DNA from: Anaerocolumna sp. AGMB13025
GTDB lineage: Bacteria; Bacillota; Clostridia; Lachnospirales; Lachnospiraceae
Direction of reading: 5' to 3'
NCBI RefSeq assembly: GCF_029689925.1
Contig: NZ_CP121445.1
Location: 4,696,501 to 4,760,500 of the forward strand
Length of the DNA: 64,000 nucleotides
Position numbers and translations under genes: made by a program. Below are positions 28,336 to 37,693 of the stretch, one piece after another. The notes under the pieces were generated by a model, which searched no databases, was not told the DNA's origin, and saw only the letters and a program-made list of their open reading frames with translations. Position 1 is the first letter of the stretch, and each line of letters starts with the position of its first letter.

Positions 28336-29055
28336 TTAATGGCGTATACTCTGTTTCAGTTTTCTATAGTCTATCTTCTGGTCTAAATCCTTTATGGCGT
28401 CTAAAATCTGTTCAAATCCTTTGGTATTCGTGAATAAGGTTATTTTCTCAATGTTCCTGATTCTTTGGTTCCAATATTTTATCTGAAAATTACTTATATT
28501 CTTTCGTGATATATGAGGGGCATCCATACGGGTTATACAAAATAAAGGTTTTGTTTGTTTTCCATTCAGGCATTTTTCAATTTCCTCTATTGCCTCTTTA
28601 CTATTTAAAAATTCCTCCTGTGCACTCTCAGCGTTACTTTGCTTTTGAATCTGCTGATTATAATAGATGATTTTTCCAAGCTTTGTAATTGGTGTCCGCT
28701 CTTGTTGATATACACTGGGTTCTATACTAAGATAATACATATAACCTTCCGTTGTGGTAATAAAACCCGTTGTCTTTTGCAGCCTGCTTTTATTTCTGGC
28801 GGCAACTAAAATAAATACTCCGAGCCAAAATAAAACCGTTGCAGTCAAAACATAGGTCAAAGTGAATTCTTCCGGTATCTGTTCTGCTAGAATTGGTATC
28901 GATATTAAGCTTCCTGCCATCATAAGGATTCCTAAGACATACCTTATCCCAATTAACGGGTGGAGGTTCTCACATAGGTATAACGACTGTATTGTCTGTG
29001 ATTGTGACACATAATCAGGTACACTAGGTTTTTGTGTTTTTTCCATTGTATCCAT
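28336..29055 (-). CDS. Two-helix membrane protein of unknown function
   Basis: 239 residues. Two adjacent helices (IGIRYVLGILMMAGSLISIPIL and LTYVLTATVLFWLGVFILVAA) after a 35-residue N-terminal part, then a 150-residue cytosolic domain of mixed alpha/beta with many Lys, Gln and Ile residues. I do not recognise the family. It could be a membrane-tethered sensing or stress protein. Single gene. Confidence 0.65.
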   Translation of the reverse strand: MDTMEKTQKPSVPDYVSQSQTIQSLYLCENLHPLIGIRYVLGILMMAGSLISIPILAEQIPEEFTLTYVLTATVLFWLGVFILVAARNKSRLQKTTGFITTTEGYMYYLSIEPSVYQQERTPITKLGKIIYYNQQIQKQSNAESAQEEFLNSKEAIEEIEKCLNGKQTKPLFCITRMDAPHISRKNISNFQIKYWNQRIRNIEKITLFTNTKGFEQILDAIKDLDQKIDYRKLKQSIRH

Positions 29056-29263
29056 TTCCCTTCTCTTATCTTAGGTATACTATGGCGTCCTTCACTGCTG
29101 TAAGCAAAACATAATTAGTACAAATAAGTACAGTGAAATTATAAGGACACTATAGCTTTCAATATTTTACCATACATTGGTACTAAATGGTATAAAATTA
29201 TAGATTTTTTTCTGAACCTAAAGAAAATAGGATGTGTTATGTTTCCATGTGTTATGTTGAAAT

Positions 29264-30064
29264 TCATATAAAAGTAACTTCAATTGGATTTCTGTCTACC
29301 AGCCTCTTAAAACTATATTTCGGATAACCCACCATAACCGCACCTGTAAACACTTTTTCCTTTGGTATTTGTAATAAGTTAAGCAATGGTCTATAATTTG
29401 AAAACGCACACATTTCAATGAGTCCAGCCCATGCAGTGCCTAATTTTATAGTATTTGCAAACAGTTCTATATAGGAAAGTGACAAAATGGTATTTTCTCT
29501 GCCGTTTTTAAAGTCTTTTTGTGCAGTGGCTATAATGAGATTTGGCGCATCATGGAGGATTCCGTCTACTCCTTGATCTCGATAAGCCCTAATGTGCAAA
29601 GGAAAGCTCCACCAATTGGAGGCATTTTCCTCCATCCATTGGACAGTCACTTCTGTTATTTTCTTTCGTGTTTCTTTATCTTCTATAACAATATAGGAAA
29701 TCCCTTGCCTATTGCTGGCAGTTTGAGCAAACCGGCCAATATCCACCAACTTTAACAAAAGTTCTTGTGGCACTCTCTCATTTTTGTAACAGCGGATTGA
29801 CCTCCGTGACCTAAGAAATTGTTCCGCCTCTTCTGCATTAATAACAGGAAACTTTTCCAGACTATTCTGTGCGGACAGAGGTGCCCTAAAATTATCGATT
29901 GCACCTTGGGGACAGGCGGCAACGCAATGTCCGCAAGCTATACATTGGTTCGGATTACTTGTCACAGGGCCAGTTGTCCCCATGGATAGAATTTTCGGCG
30001 GACATATATCAATACAGATTCCACATTTTACACATAACGGTTCCTGAACTTTAATTAACTCCAT
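29264..30064 (-). CDS. Ferredoxin-nitroreductase fusion
   Basis: 266 residues. The N-terminal 60 residues are a 2[4Fe-4S] ferredoxin with both motifs intact (Cys11/14/17/21 and Cys41/44/47/51). The rest is an FMN-dependent nitroreductase (FLRSRRSIRCYKNERVPQELL; GTAWAGLIEMCA). It would pass ferredoxin-derived electrons to nitro compounds, quinones or similar. Such fusions are common in anaerobes. A palindrome at its promoter suggests repressor control. Confidence 0.92.
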   Translation of the reverse strand: MELIKVQEPLCVKCGICIDICPPKILSMGTTGPVTSNPNQCIACGHCVAACPQGAIDNFRAPLSAQNSLEKFPVINAEEAEQFLRSRRSIRCYKNERVPQELLLKLVDIGRFAQTASNRQGISYIVIEDKETRKKITEVTVQWMEENASNWWSFPLHIRAYRDQGVDGILHDAPNLIIATAQKDFKNGRENTILSLSYIELFANTIKLGTAWAGLIEMCAFSNYRPLLNLLQIPKEKVFTGAVMVGYPKYSFKRLVDRNPIEVTFI

Positions 30065-30117
30065 TTTGATTACCCTCCATTTATTTTGGTTTCTGGTTTA
30101 AAACTATCTTTAATGCT

Positions 30118-30172
30118 ATAATAGAATTTAATAACCATTTTAACAAGTACGCACTTATAAGTGACGTAGTAC
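30118..30172 (-). promoter_or_regulatory. Promoter with HxlR-like operator for the nitroreductase
   Basis: On the minus strand TTGTTA, 17-bp spacer, TATTAT. Upstream and touching the -35 is a palindrome with the core CACTTATAAGTG flanked by GTACG and CGTAGTAC, like operators seen at HxlR-controlled oxidoreductase genes. The nearest HxlR gene in the window is about 3 kb away. Confidence 0.6.
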
Positions 30173-30261
30173 CCGTTTGTATACCATCTATAAAGGGACA
30201 GGGAGGCCCGTATTCGATAATCTGAAATTTTGCGGCCTTTTAAGTGATACTCCTAACAACC

Positions 30262-30798
30262 CTACTTTTTGTCCAGGTTTCGGTAATGTTCTCTTTGATC
30301 TTGTATTTCATCAGCATCAAACCCGAGTAACTCTAAAAGATTCTGATGCTGCATAGGCGAATGTTTTTCAAATTGGGAATGCCATTCCTCTGTCGTTTCT
30401 CTTTTTATGCCTGCCGAATCCAAGATTGCCAGCCATGTGCTCTCATCCATATTCTTTAGGTTTTTATACAGAATACTAGTTTCTAATAATTTAACTATTA
30501 TATTTTGCCGCTTTTTTGCAGCTTCTATTTCTTTATTCAATTCTCCAAGTCTCTTTAAAAGCTGCGCGGTAACCTCCAGATTTGCTGCAATTAAAAGATT
30601 TGAAATTTCGGCCAGGGGTACTCCGGCGTCCCTGAAAAGCATAATTTTATTTAGCCGTTCCATATCTGCATCATTATATAACCGATACCCTGCATTCGTT
30701 CTTTTTGATGGCTTAAGAAGGTTTATTGAGTCATAATATAATAATGTACTTCTGGAAATGCCGAAGTTAGCTGCCATTTTGCTTACCGATAATTCCAT
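30262..30798 (-). CDS. MerR family transcriptional regulator
   Basis: About 178 residues. HTH at the N-terminus (LSVSKMAANFGISRSTLLYYDSINLLKPSKRTNAGYRLY) and a helical dimerisation/effector region. An internal ATG with CAGGAGG nine bases upstream is the start; the longer frame reaching into the preceding gene is not. It follows an MFS exporter, and the operon promoter has a MerR-type 19-bp spacer and dyad, so it probably activates its own operon. Confidence 0.88.
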   Translation of the reverse strand: MELSVSKMAANFGISRSTLLYYDSINLLKPSKRTNAGYRLYNDADMERLNKIMLFRDAGVPLAEISNLLIAANLEVTAQLLKRLGELNKEIEAAKKRQNIIVKLLETSILYKNLKNMDESTWLAILDSAGIKRETTEEWHSQFEKHSPMQHQNLLELLGFDADEIQDQREHYRNLDKK

Positions 30799-30868
30799 GA
30801 ACGCCTCCTGTTTTCTTTCCGTATATGTCTGTAACTTTTGGCCGATTAACAGCCGGTTCCTCTGATAA

Positions 30869-32089
30869 TTATGTTGATCCAACAGTACCCTGGCTATTAA
30901 GCTTTAATAAAACAAGCCCCAGAACTATAATTATAATCCCGCAGATGATCAACAATTGTCCATATTGAAACCAATCTAACAATGCCCCGAATATAAGCAT
31001 AGCAACCGGATATGTGAAATTACCCACCGAGCCTATTATCCCAAAAACCCTTCCTGCCATTTCATTCTCAACATTTATCTGCAGGATTGCGTGATAGCAG
31101 GTGCTGATGCCAACAACCCCTACGCTGATGAAAAAGAATATAAAAAAGTATGGAAAAATATCATGGACATCCGAATAGCTGAGAAGACCAAAAGCCCCAT
31201 AGATCAAACCGATAAAGCAGATGCCGCCATACATGACTTTCTTTTCCCTGCCTCTTATGCTTATCAAACTTAGTAAAAAACCTGTTAAAATAACCCCCAT
31301 CCCATAAAAGGATTCAATATATCCCAGGTTCTTGGCACCATTCCCCTTTAACGTTACGGCAAATACCGGCATTATCACCTGTACTGAACCCACAAAAAAA
31401 TGCAAAATTGCAACTACTGACACAATTGAAATTATACTCCTTTTGCTGAACACATATTTGAAACTATCATAAATATTTTCTTTTATTTTTTTCTTAGAAG
31501 AAGTTTCTGACAATGCAGGTTTAATAACCAGCATAGATGCGAGGAAGGAAGCTGCAAAAAAAGATAAGGCATTAAATGAGAAGACAAAACCATACCCCAG
31601 CCAGGCTGCACAAATCCCCCCCAGTAACGGTCCAGCAATAAGAGCAATGCCGCCTAAAAACTGGCTTTTTGCATTAGCTTTGGTCAGCTCTTCCTCTTCT
31701 ACAATCTGTGGGATTACTGCCTGCACGGTAGGATCAAAAAATGCAGAACATAGTGATAGTACTACTTCTGCTGCTATGATTATGTACAGATTCAATACTC
31801 CTGTATAATAGGCGGCTGCTACTACTGTCACAACAAACCCCCTGATAATATCGGTGCAGACCATTAATGTTTTTCTACTGAATAAATCAATAATCCCACC
31901 CGAAAGAAAACCTGCCACGATTGCGGGAGCCATGGAGGAAAACAGTACAAGACCCATCCTTGAAGGTGAGTGGGTAGTCTGCAGCACCCAGTATGCAAGG
32001 GCAAGCGCATAGAATTTATCGCCAATTTGTGATATGAACTGTCCGCATAATAAAAGATAAAGATTTTTATTGATTTTCATAATTTTCAT
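30869..32089 (-). CDS. MFS exporter (MFS_3/transmembrane secretion effector type)
   Basis: 406 residues, 12 helices. The start NLYLLLCGQFISQIGDKFYALALAYWVLQTTHSPSRMGLVLFSSMAPAIV and SGGIIDLFSRKTLMVCTDIIRG are typical of macrolide-efflux (MefA/Cmr) relatives. It likely exports an antibiotic. TAGGAGG precedes the start. First gene of a two-gene operon with the MerR regulator. Confidence 0.93.
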   Translation of the reverse strand: MKIMKINKNLYLLLCGQFISQIGDKFYALALAYWVLQTTHSPSRMGLVLFSSMAPAIVAGFLSGGIIDLFSRKTLMVCTDIIRGFVVTVVAAAYYTGVLNLYIIIAAEVVLSLCSAFFDPTVQAVIPQIVEEEELTKANAKSQFLGGIALIAGPLLGGICAAWLGYGFVFSFNALSFFAASFLASMLVIKPALSETSSKKKIKENIYDSFKYVFSKRSIISIVSVVAILHFFVGSVQVIMPVFAVTLKGNGAKNLGYIESFYGMGVILTGFLLSLISIRGREKKVMYGGICFIGLIYGAFGLLSYSDVHDIFPYFFIFFFISVGVVGISTCYHAILQINVENEMAGRVFGIIGSVGNFTYPVAMLIFGALLDWFQYGQLLIICGIIIIVLGLVLLKLNSQGTVGST

Positions 32090-32126
32090 ATTGACCTCCT
32101 ATTTATTATTAAATCCTTTCGGTAAA

Positions 32127-32157
32127 ATAATAAACTATGAAGTGATAGACAGGTCAA
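32127..32157 (-). promoter_or_regulatory. MerR-type promoter of the MFS-MerR operon
   Basis: TTGACC, 19-bp spacer, TATTAT on the minus strand. The spacer holds the dyad CTATcacttcATAG, a common MerR half-site arrangement. Confidence 0.75.
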
Positions 32158-32345
32158 TAAGAAATAAAATTGCTCCTGTAAAATTGCTCCTAGAATTACT
32201 CAGGTCCTTCGGTGTTTTATTTTAATAACTCAACTGTTTACCCAAGAACGTTTTATGGGTAAACCGAATATACTATTAAGATGGACCATGAACGAAATAC
32301 GATAATTTTCCAGATGGTGAAGGACTATATGAAAGGATGGTTATA

Positions 32346-32846
32346 ATGTCCCTAAATTCAATCGTAAATGGAGGCTTTGAGACATCGACATTCCCTCCCT
32401 GGACCCCTTACGCAGCAACCATTACCTCACTGCATTCCCACAGCGGCAGCTTCGCCGCGGAACTAGAAGGCGGACAATCAAACTCCAATATCATGCAGGT
32501 AATACCTGTGGTTCCCAGACGTCGATATGAGTTCTTCCTCTCACTTTCAAAAGGTAATCCCTGCCCAAGTCCTGGTATCTCTATAAGCATTGCATTCTAT
32601 AACGGGAACTTCGTATACCTTGGGCAAGGACTCACCATGATTATGCTGGATGATTCCCTGTCAAATATCTGTTATAAGGCTTGGACTAAAATATGTACAA
32701 CGACAGAGCCTGCTCCGCCGGGTACGGTACAGGCTATCGTATTTATAGGAACCGTGCCACAAGCGGGTACCTCCAATGTCTTTGTAGATGATATATCCTT
32801 ATTACCGGTCAAAAGGGATTATGAACCTTTCGAGCCATGCTATTAA
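32346..32846 (+). CDS. NTTRR-F1-like beta-sandwich domain protein
   Basis: 166 residues. The start SLNSIVNGGFETSTFPPWTPYAA and SHSGSFAAELEGG match the NTTRR-F1 type domain as I remember it, a carbohydrate-binding-like beta-sandwich often placed at the N-terminus of repetitive surface or spore-layer proteins; here the domain stands alone, ending in FVDDISLLPV. No signal peptide. GAAAGGATGG is upstream. Spore or surface association is a guess. Confidence 0.65.
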   Translation: MSLNSIVNGGFETSTFPPWTPYAATITSLHSHSGSFAAELEGGQSNSNIMQVIPVVPRRRYEFFLSLSKGNPCPSPGISISIAFYNGNFVYLGQGLTMIMLDDSLSNICYKAWTKICTTTEPAPPGTVQAIVFIGTVPQAGTSNVFVDDISLLPVKRDYEPFEPCY

Positions 32847-32928
32847 GCCATATTTTTAAAACTGCTGACCAAGGTTTACTTCTATGCAGCAGCGCTTGAC
32901 AGCAATTTATAATTGGCAATAGACAGCT

Positions 32929-33402
32929 TTAGTTTAATACTGCAATTCCAATATTTAAATAAGTAGCGAATAAAATCCATAAAAGATATGGAATCATTAG
33001 ATAACCTGCTATTTTATTAATCCTATAAAATAAAAGTGTAGTTAGGAAAACCAAAACATCTAATAAAAGAATTACGAAAACTGAAATCCAGAACCATTCA
33101 AAACGGAAAAATACGATTGGCCACAAAAAATTTATTAATAGCTGTACCCAGTATAAATTAATCGCTTTTTCACGTTTAGGCGACTGGGGTGCTTGGTAAA
33201 TAATATATGCCGCAATTCCCATCAGCAGATAAAGTATAGGCCAAATGACACCAAAAAGCCATCCGGGCGGTGACAATGGCGGTTTGTTTAACGATGTGTA
33301 GATTTGCCCGACGTTACCGGACGATAAGCTGCTAAGAATCCCTGCCAGCTCAGTAATAAGTACAATGGCAAATAATTGAAACCAATTTACTTTTTTCAAC
33401 AT
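32929..33402 (-). CDS. TspO/MBR family protein
   Basis: 157 residues with five helices and the TspO signature NKPPLSPPGWLFGVIWPILYLLMGIA. TspO proteins bind porphyrins and cholesterol-like molecules in the membrane and take part in stress and tetrapyrrole handling. AGGTGCTT-type ribosome site upstream. Single gene. Confidence 0.95.
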   Translation of the reverse strand: MLKKVNWFQLFAIVLITELAGILSSLSSGNVGQIYTSLNKPPLSPPGWLFGVIWPILYLLMGIAAYIIYQAPQSPKREKAINLYWVQLLINFLWPIVFFRFEWFWISVFVILLLDVLVFLTTLLFYRINKIAGYLMIPYLLWILFATYLNIGIAVLN

Positions 33403-33528
33403 AGAATAAGCACCTCCATATTAATATATTCGGGTTTTGGCCTGCTTATTCTTTGTGTTCTTAGACCTCCTGGTTTTCGTAAGGGGATTAAACGACAGAA
33501 TAACACATACCTCTTACTCCTCAGAATC

Positions 33529-33900
33529 TCAAATTGAGCCTCTTTTATCAATTTCACTTAATATCAATAATTTTGAAAGGTTCATTGCGTCAATTATCTT
33601 TTGAAAACGCTTGTATTGCGGTGCATTCATTTCATGCTTTTTTTGCCCCGTTTCGCATTTTCTGATCACAGATTCCACTGGTTTAAGTGCACTCAACAAT
33701 TCTTCTTTTGAATATCGTTTTATCTCACTGTCCTCCGTAATTAGAGCTCTTGAGATATACATTGCTTTTATTCTATTCTTAAGAAGGGTTGCTTGAGAAG
33801 TCCCTTCTGCAAATTTAGGCTGTATTTTTTCACAATTATTAATTGTAGACGTTACTACTTGTAATGCGTCTAAAAATTTATCACCTGAATTTATTCCCAT
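33529..33900 (-). CDS. Small helical cytosolic protein, unknown function
   Basis: 123 residues, charged and predicted all-helical, with no signal or membrane segment and two similar halves (ALQVVTSTINNCEKIQPKFAEG; ALKPVESVIRKCETGQKKHEMN) suggesting an internal duplication. I do not recognise a named family. TTAAGGAGTAATC precedes the start, so it is likely a real gene. Confidence 0.7.
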   Translation of the reverse strand: MGINSGDKFLDALQVVTSTINNCEKIQPKFAEGTSQATLLKNRIKAMYISRALITEDSEIKRYSKEELLSALKPVESVIRKCETGQKKHEMNAPQYKRFQKIIDAMNLSKLLILSEIDKRGSI

Positions 33901-34050
33901 CTTGATTACTCCTTAATTTATCTCAATTATATATATAATTGCCTGTACGTCATTTTTTTTACTCAAATTGGCTGCAGGTTGTTTTACAATTATAAATTTT
34001 ACCTATTATCCCCGCAGTCACCTTCGTATCATCAGACTTCATACCTATTA

Positions 34051-34212
34051 TTCTTCATCAGTTTTATTCTTCATCAGTTTTATTCTTCATCAGTTTTATT
34101 CTTCATCAGTTTTATTCTTCATCGGTTTTATTCTTCATCGGTTTTATTTTTTATCGGTTTTATTTTTCATCGGTTTTATTTTTTATCGGTTTTATTTTTC
34201 ATCGGTTTTATT
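34051..34212. repeat. 16-bp minisatellite, about 10 copies
   Basis: Unit CTTCATCAGTTTTATT. The first copies keep CAG and TTCTTC, the later ones drift to CGG and TTTTT, so the array is diverging from one side. It fills most of the 333-bp gap after the MFS gene and touches its stop. Open frames across it are made only of the repeat. Confidence 0.9.
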
Positions 34213-34233
34213 CATCCATCTCTAAGATTTTAT

Positions 34234-35553
34234 TTAATCAGAAACCGTCTCCGAGGTATCCCCGCCTTCCAGATTTGTACTCGTAAATTCAGGATCACGG
34301 ATACGTCCTACAATAATAATTGCTGTAAAGAATATAGTAAATGTAAATACAAATGGTAAACGACGGTCAATACTTGATAACCATCCGGCAAAATATCCAA
34401 AGGGGGAAGCAAACGCAATAGTAAACGACATAATCAAAGCATTAATGCGTGCTCTTTCCTTCGGATTAATGTTTAGCTGCAGTAAGGCGTCTTTACGGGG
34501 TACTACAAGCGCACTGGCTACTGCGGTGGCAAAGACATATATAATAATGAACGGTATACTGCCAATTGGCGCTAATATCAGTAATAGCGAACAAGAGGCA
34601 TACAATACAAGCCCAATCCACATAGGTATCCTAAATTTCACAGCTTCTAAGCGGTGCTGTATCCCAATCATGAATATTAACATAACAGCAGCATTCAAAA
34701 TTGGGAAAAAAGCCAGATAACGGTCAGCTATACCCAGCCTCTGGGTTACGTACAAACTGAAAAAATTAGTACTGACAAGATTGGCTATATACAAAACTAC
34801 CGAGACACTAAGCACTTTCACAATCTCTTTATTCTTTAACACTTTTGGTATCAGATCCTTGTACTCATATAACATCTGAATAACTGTAGTATCTTTCGTT
34901 TCTGCCATACGGATTTTTCCCTGTCTGGTTTCGTCACAATGCCGATAGGTTATAATGACCTTAATCAGCATATTCACGGCAAAAACCAAGTAGAGAACCC
35001 GTACTACAGGAATTACAGTAAAGGAACTAATAAGCAGTCCTGAGATAGGAGCAAAGAAGATTGCAACCAGACCGCCAATATTCACCCAGGTATAGATTCC
35101 TAACAAATCCTTGGAATCTGCATCTTCAATTAATAAACAATACCATGCAGTCTGATTAATCTGCTCAAAACTGTTAAACAAAACCGCAATTAAAAACAAC
35201 CAAAAATTCCCTGATATCGCCCATATCAAACAGGCAATGCTCCAACCAAAAAAATCACCCATCATCGTTGTGAATTTACGACCCAGCTTATCGGTGATTA
35301 TTCCACCAAAGAAAGAAAAAAATACTTGAACAAACATAGCTATTGACAGAATTAATCCGATTTGGACATCGGTTATGCCTTGGGTATACATGTACAGGGT
35401 GGCATATGGTGCGATTAGATTATACGGAATCCCCCAAAGTGGCTCCATCATAATTAAAGTTCTTGGATTTCCCTTATTATGTACTAATAATTCAATTAAT
35501 GGGTGCTTTCGCAGCGTTTTTATTTTCTTAACTGTGTTCACTGGTTTCTCCAT
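34234..35553 (-). CDS. MFS transporter
   Basis: 439 residues, 12 helices. MFS motif A is visible (GGIITDKLGRKFTTMMGDFFGW), and a cytosolic loop in the middle (CDETRQGKIRMAETKDTT) separates two six-helix halves. Substrate unknown. It lies just downstream of the RiPP operon, but a strong terminator and its own upstream region separate them, so membership is uncertain. The start lacks a strong ribosome site. Confidence 0.88.
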   Translation of the reverse strand: MEKPVNTVKKIKTLRKHPLIELLVHNKGNPRTLIMMEPLWGIPYNLIAPYATLYMYTQGITDVQIGLILSIAMFVQVFFSFFGGIITDKLGRKFTTMMGDFFGWSIACLIWAISGNFWLFLIAVLFNSFEQINQTAWYCLLIEDADSKDLLGIYTWVNIGGLVAIFFAPISGLLISSFTVIPVVRVLYLVFAVNMLIKVIITYRHCDETRQGKIRMAETKDTTVIQMLYEYKDLIPKVLKNKEIVKVLSVSVVLYIANLVSTNFFSLYVTQRLGIADRYLAFFPILNAAVMLIFMIGIQHRLEAVKFRIPMWIGLVLYASCSLLLILAPIGSIPFIIIYVFATAVASALVVPRKDALLQLNINPKERARINALIMSFTIAFASPFGYFAGWLSSIDRRLPFVFTFTIFFTAIIIVGRIRDPEFTSTNLEGGDTSETVSD

Positions 35554-35740
35554 TCTACGATTTTTCTTTATTTATAACTGTTCATTCAATTTCTCAGGTC
35601 AAATTTCTTTTAACCTAAGAAAACATGCCTTGTAAACCTAACAGAATCATAAAGGCTAAGGTTTCCCCCTAACAGATAAAACTACTGACAATACTTACTA
35701 TTATACACTATTTTATACAATTAAGGAATCTCCAATAGAT

Positions 35741-35783
35741 AAAAAAGAGCTATGTTTTCTATTAATTCATAAAAAACATAGCC
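35741..35783 (-). terminator. Intrinsic terminator at the end of the RiPP operon
   Basis: GCTATGTTTT / AAAACATAGC stem, followed on the minus strand by TCTTTTTTATC, about 70 bp after the last ABC gene. Confidence 0.88.
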
Positions 35784-35851
35784 CTGACAAAGAATAAATA
35801 TATATATTAATTTTTTACAGAGATTCGTATACCAGTTTCACTTCCTACCCA

Positions 35852-37678
35852 TTAGCCGAAAGTTTCCTTATTTCTATAGAATTCTGCCTGAAGACCATAC
35901 ATTTTTGCATATTCCCTGCCATCGTTTAATAAAACCTCGTGACTGCCGTCCTCTATTATTTCTCCATTCTTAAAGACCAAAATACGGTTACTTAACCGGC
36001 AGCTGCTCATCCGGTGGGAAATATAAATCCCAGTCTTTCCTTTCATGATTTCCTTGAAATTAAGAAAGACTTCATATTCAGCCATAGGTGAAAGATTAGC
36101 CGTTGGTTCATCTAAAATCATAATCGGACTATCTTTGTATATAGCATGACAGATTGCCAGTTTTTGCTGTTCACCACCGGAAAGCTCCACTCCTCCTTCT
36201 TCAAATTTGCGGGTAATATAGGTATTATCACCATCTGGCAGGGATCGTGCCTTTTCTGACAAGCCTGCCTTTTTTAAGGCAATCTGCAACCGCTCCTTTG
36301 ATATATTCTTAACGTCAGTGAGTGCGATATTTTCATTCATTCTAAATGCAAGTATCTTATAGTCCTGAAATACAACTCCCAGCTTTTTCACATATTCACT
36401 GAACTCATACTCTTTAATATTCTTACCATTTAACCTTATTTCCCCTTTGGTGGGCTCATACAGACGCATCAGTAGTTTTATAAAGGTGGTTTTGCCTGCA
36501 CCGTTGTCCCCAACGATAGATATAATTTCGTTCCACTCTATCTTTAAGTTAATGTTTTTTAAGGTATAGACATCACTGCCAGGGTACTTAAACCAGAGAG
36601 CAACCGCCTCGATCACATAACTGCCATCTGGTTCCAAAAGAACTTTCGCCTCTTCTTTTTCTGCATAATCACCGGTTTCCTCTAATTTCATAAATAATCG
36701 GAATTCCTCCACATACATGCCGGCTTCCTGGATGATTAAAAAATTACCGAATATATCTTTCAGTGACAGGGAGAAGGTATTAATTGCACTGATATACATA
36801 GAAAAATCACCAATAGTAATAAAACCTCTCATCAGCAGCCAGCCAACATACAGGTAAGAAGCTCCATCCTGCAAGACCCCTGCGGTCACACCTGCACATT
36901 GTGTGATTGTTTGATAATTCATGTTTTCTCTTGTGCTTTTGTAGACTCTGTTTAATAACACGGAGGCTTTGGTTGTAATCCATTCCTGAATCTGGTAACC
37001 ACGTATCTCCTTTGCATATTCATTTTCTTGCAGTTCATTCATTAAGTAATTGATTTTACGCACATGAGGCGCACAGGATTTATAAAAGGCCAACTGCTTT
37101 TTAACAGCAGAACTATTCAATACGGTATTAAAGACCACCACAAAAATTATAATTAAAAAAACAAGCAGGTTTAGGGAAAACAGGATCGAAGAAATTCCTA
37201 AAAGAGTCAAAAATGCTGTTATCATGCCATTGATTGCACCAATCAGACGCTGTATATCCGCCTGCCATACATTTACAATTCCAGCTGCTTTTTGGTATCT
37301 GTCTAACGCTTCCGGTGACTCAAGTCTCCAGAAAGGCAATTTTGTTACCTTTTCTTGTAGTTCTAATTGTATCCTGCTTTTAATTTGTACAATTCTTTTG
37401 TTATTGAAGGCATCAATCTGGTTACCCAATACTCTTAACACAATAAGAACCACAGCCATGCCTGCGGTCAGGAGCAATGCGACAGACATTCGTTTTTGAC
37501 CTGTGATTTCATCTATAATAAATTTGGGGAATAGGATAACCGCAAAGGATAACAGCGATTTACTAAGGCTGGTAACCGGAATGAGTAAAATATATTTCTT
37601 ATCAATAGACCATATAAACCCAAGCAAATAAAAAATACGGCTAAAAACATCCTCTATACTCTTTTGCTTTTCCTTCAT
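35852..37678 (-). CDS. ABC exporter subunit (TMD-NBD fusion), RiPP operon
   Basis: 608 residues: six-helix transmembrane domain (about 25-310) and an ATPase domain with Walker A GDNGAGKTTFIKLL, signature LSGGEQQKLAI, Walker B PIMILDEPTANL and ISHRMSS. No N-terminal C39 peptidase. It begins 15 bp after a second subunit of the same type, so the two probably form a heterodimer that exports the modified peptide. AGAAGGAAATC precedes the start. Confidence 0.93.
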   Translation of the reverse strand: MKEKQKSIEDVFSRIFYLLGFIWSIDKKYILLIPVTSLSKSLLSFAVILFPKFIIDEITGQKRMSVALLLTAGMAVVLIVLRVLGNQIDAFNNKRIVQIKSRIQLELQEKVTKLPFWRLESPEALDRYQKAAGIVNVWQADIQRLIGAINGMITAFLTLLGISSILFSLNLLVFLIIIFVVVFNTVLNSSAVKKQLAFYKSCAPHVRKINYLMNELQENEYAKEIRGYQIQEWITTKASVLLNRVYKSTRENMNYQTITQCAGVTAGVLQDGASYLYVGWLLMRGFITIGDFSMYISAINTFSLSLKDIFGNFLIIQEAGMYVEEFRLFMKLEETGDYAEKEEAKVLLEPDGSYVIEAVALWFKYPGSDVYTLKNINLKIEWNEIISIVGDNGAGKTTFIKLLMRLYEPTKGEIRLNGKNIKEYEFSEYVKKLGVVFQDYKILAFRMNENIALTDVKNISKERLQIALKKAGLSEKARSLPDGDNTYITRKFEEGGVELSGGEQQKLAICHAIYKDSPIMILDEPTANLSPMAEYEVFLNFKEIMKGKTGIYISHRMSSCRLSNRILVFKNGEIIEDGSHEVLLNDGREYAKMYGLQAEFYRNKETFG

Positions 37679-37693
37679 ACTGATTTCCTTCTT

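Noticed and set aside
29264..30064. Nitroreductase as a member of the RiPP pathway
   Set aside because: It is over 5 kb from the RiPP operon, has its own promoter and operator, and is of a common stand-alone type.
34045..34215. CRISPR array
   Set aside because: The 16-bp units follow each other without spacers, and no cas gene is in the window.
33968..34359. Two plus-strand ORFs of 85 and 126 codons rich in Phe/Ile/Leu
   Set aside because: They are readings of the 16-bp minisatellite and the antisense of the MFS gene end; no ribosome site or protein-like pattern.
34234..35553. MFS gene as part of the RiPP operon
   Set aside because: A strong terminator and a 300-bp gap separate it; membership cannot be supported.
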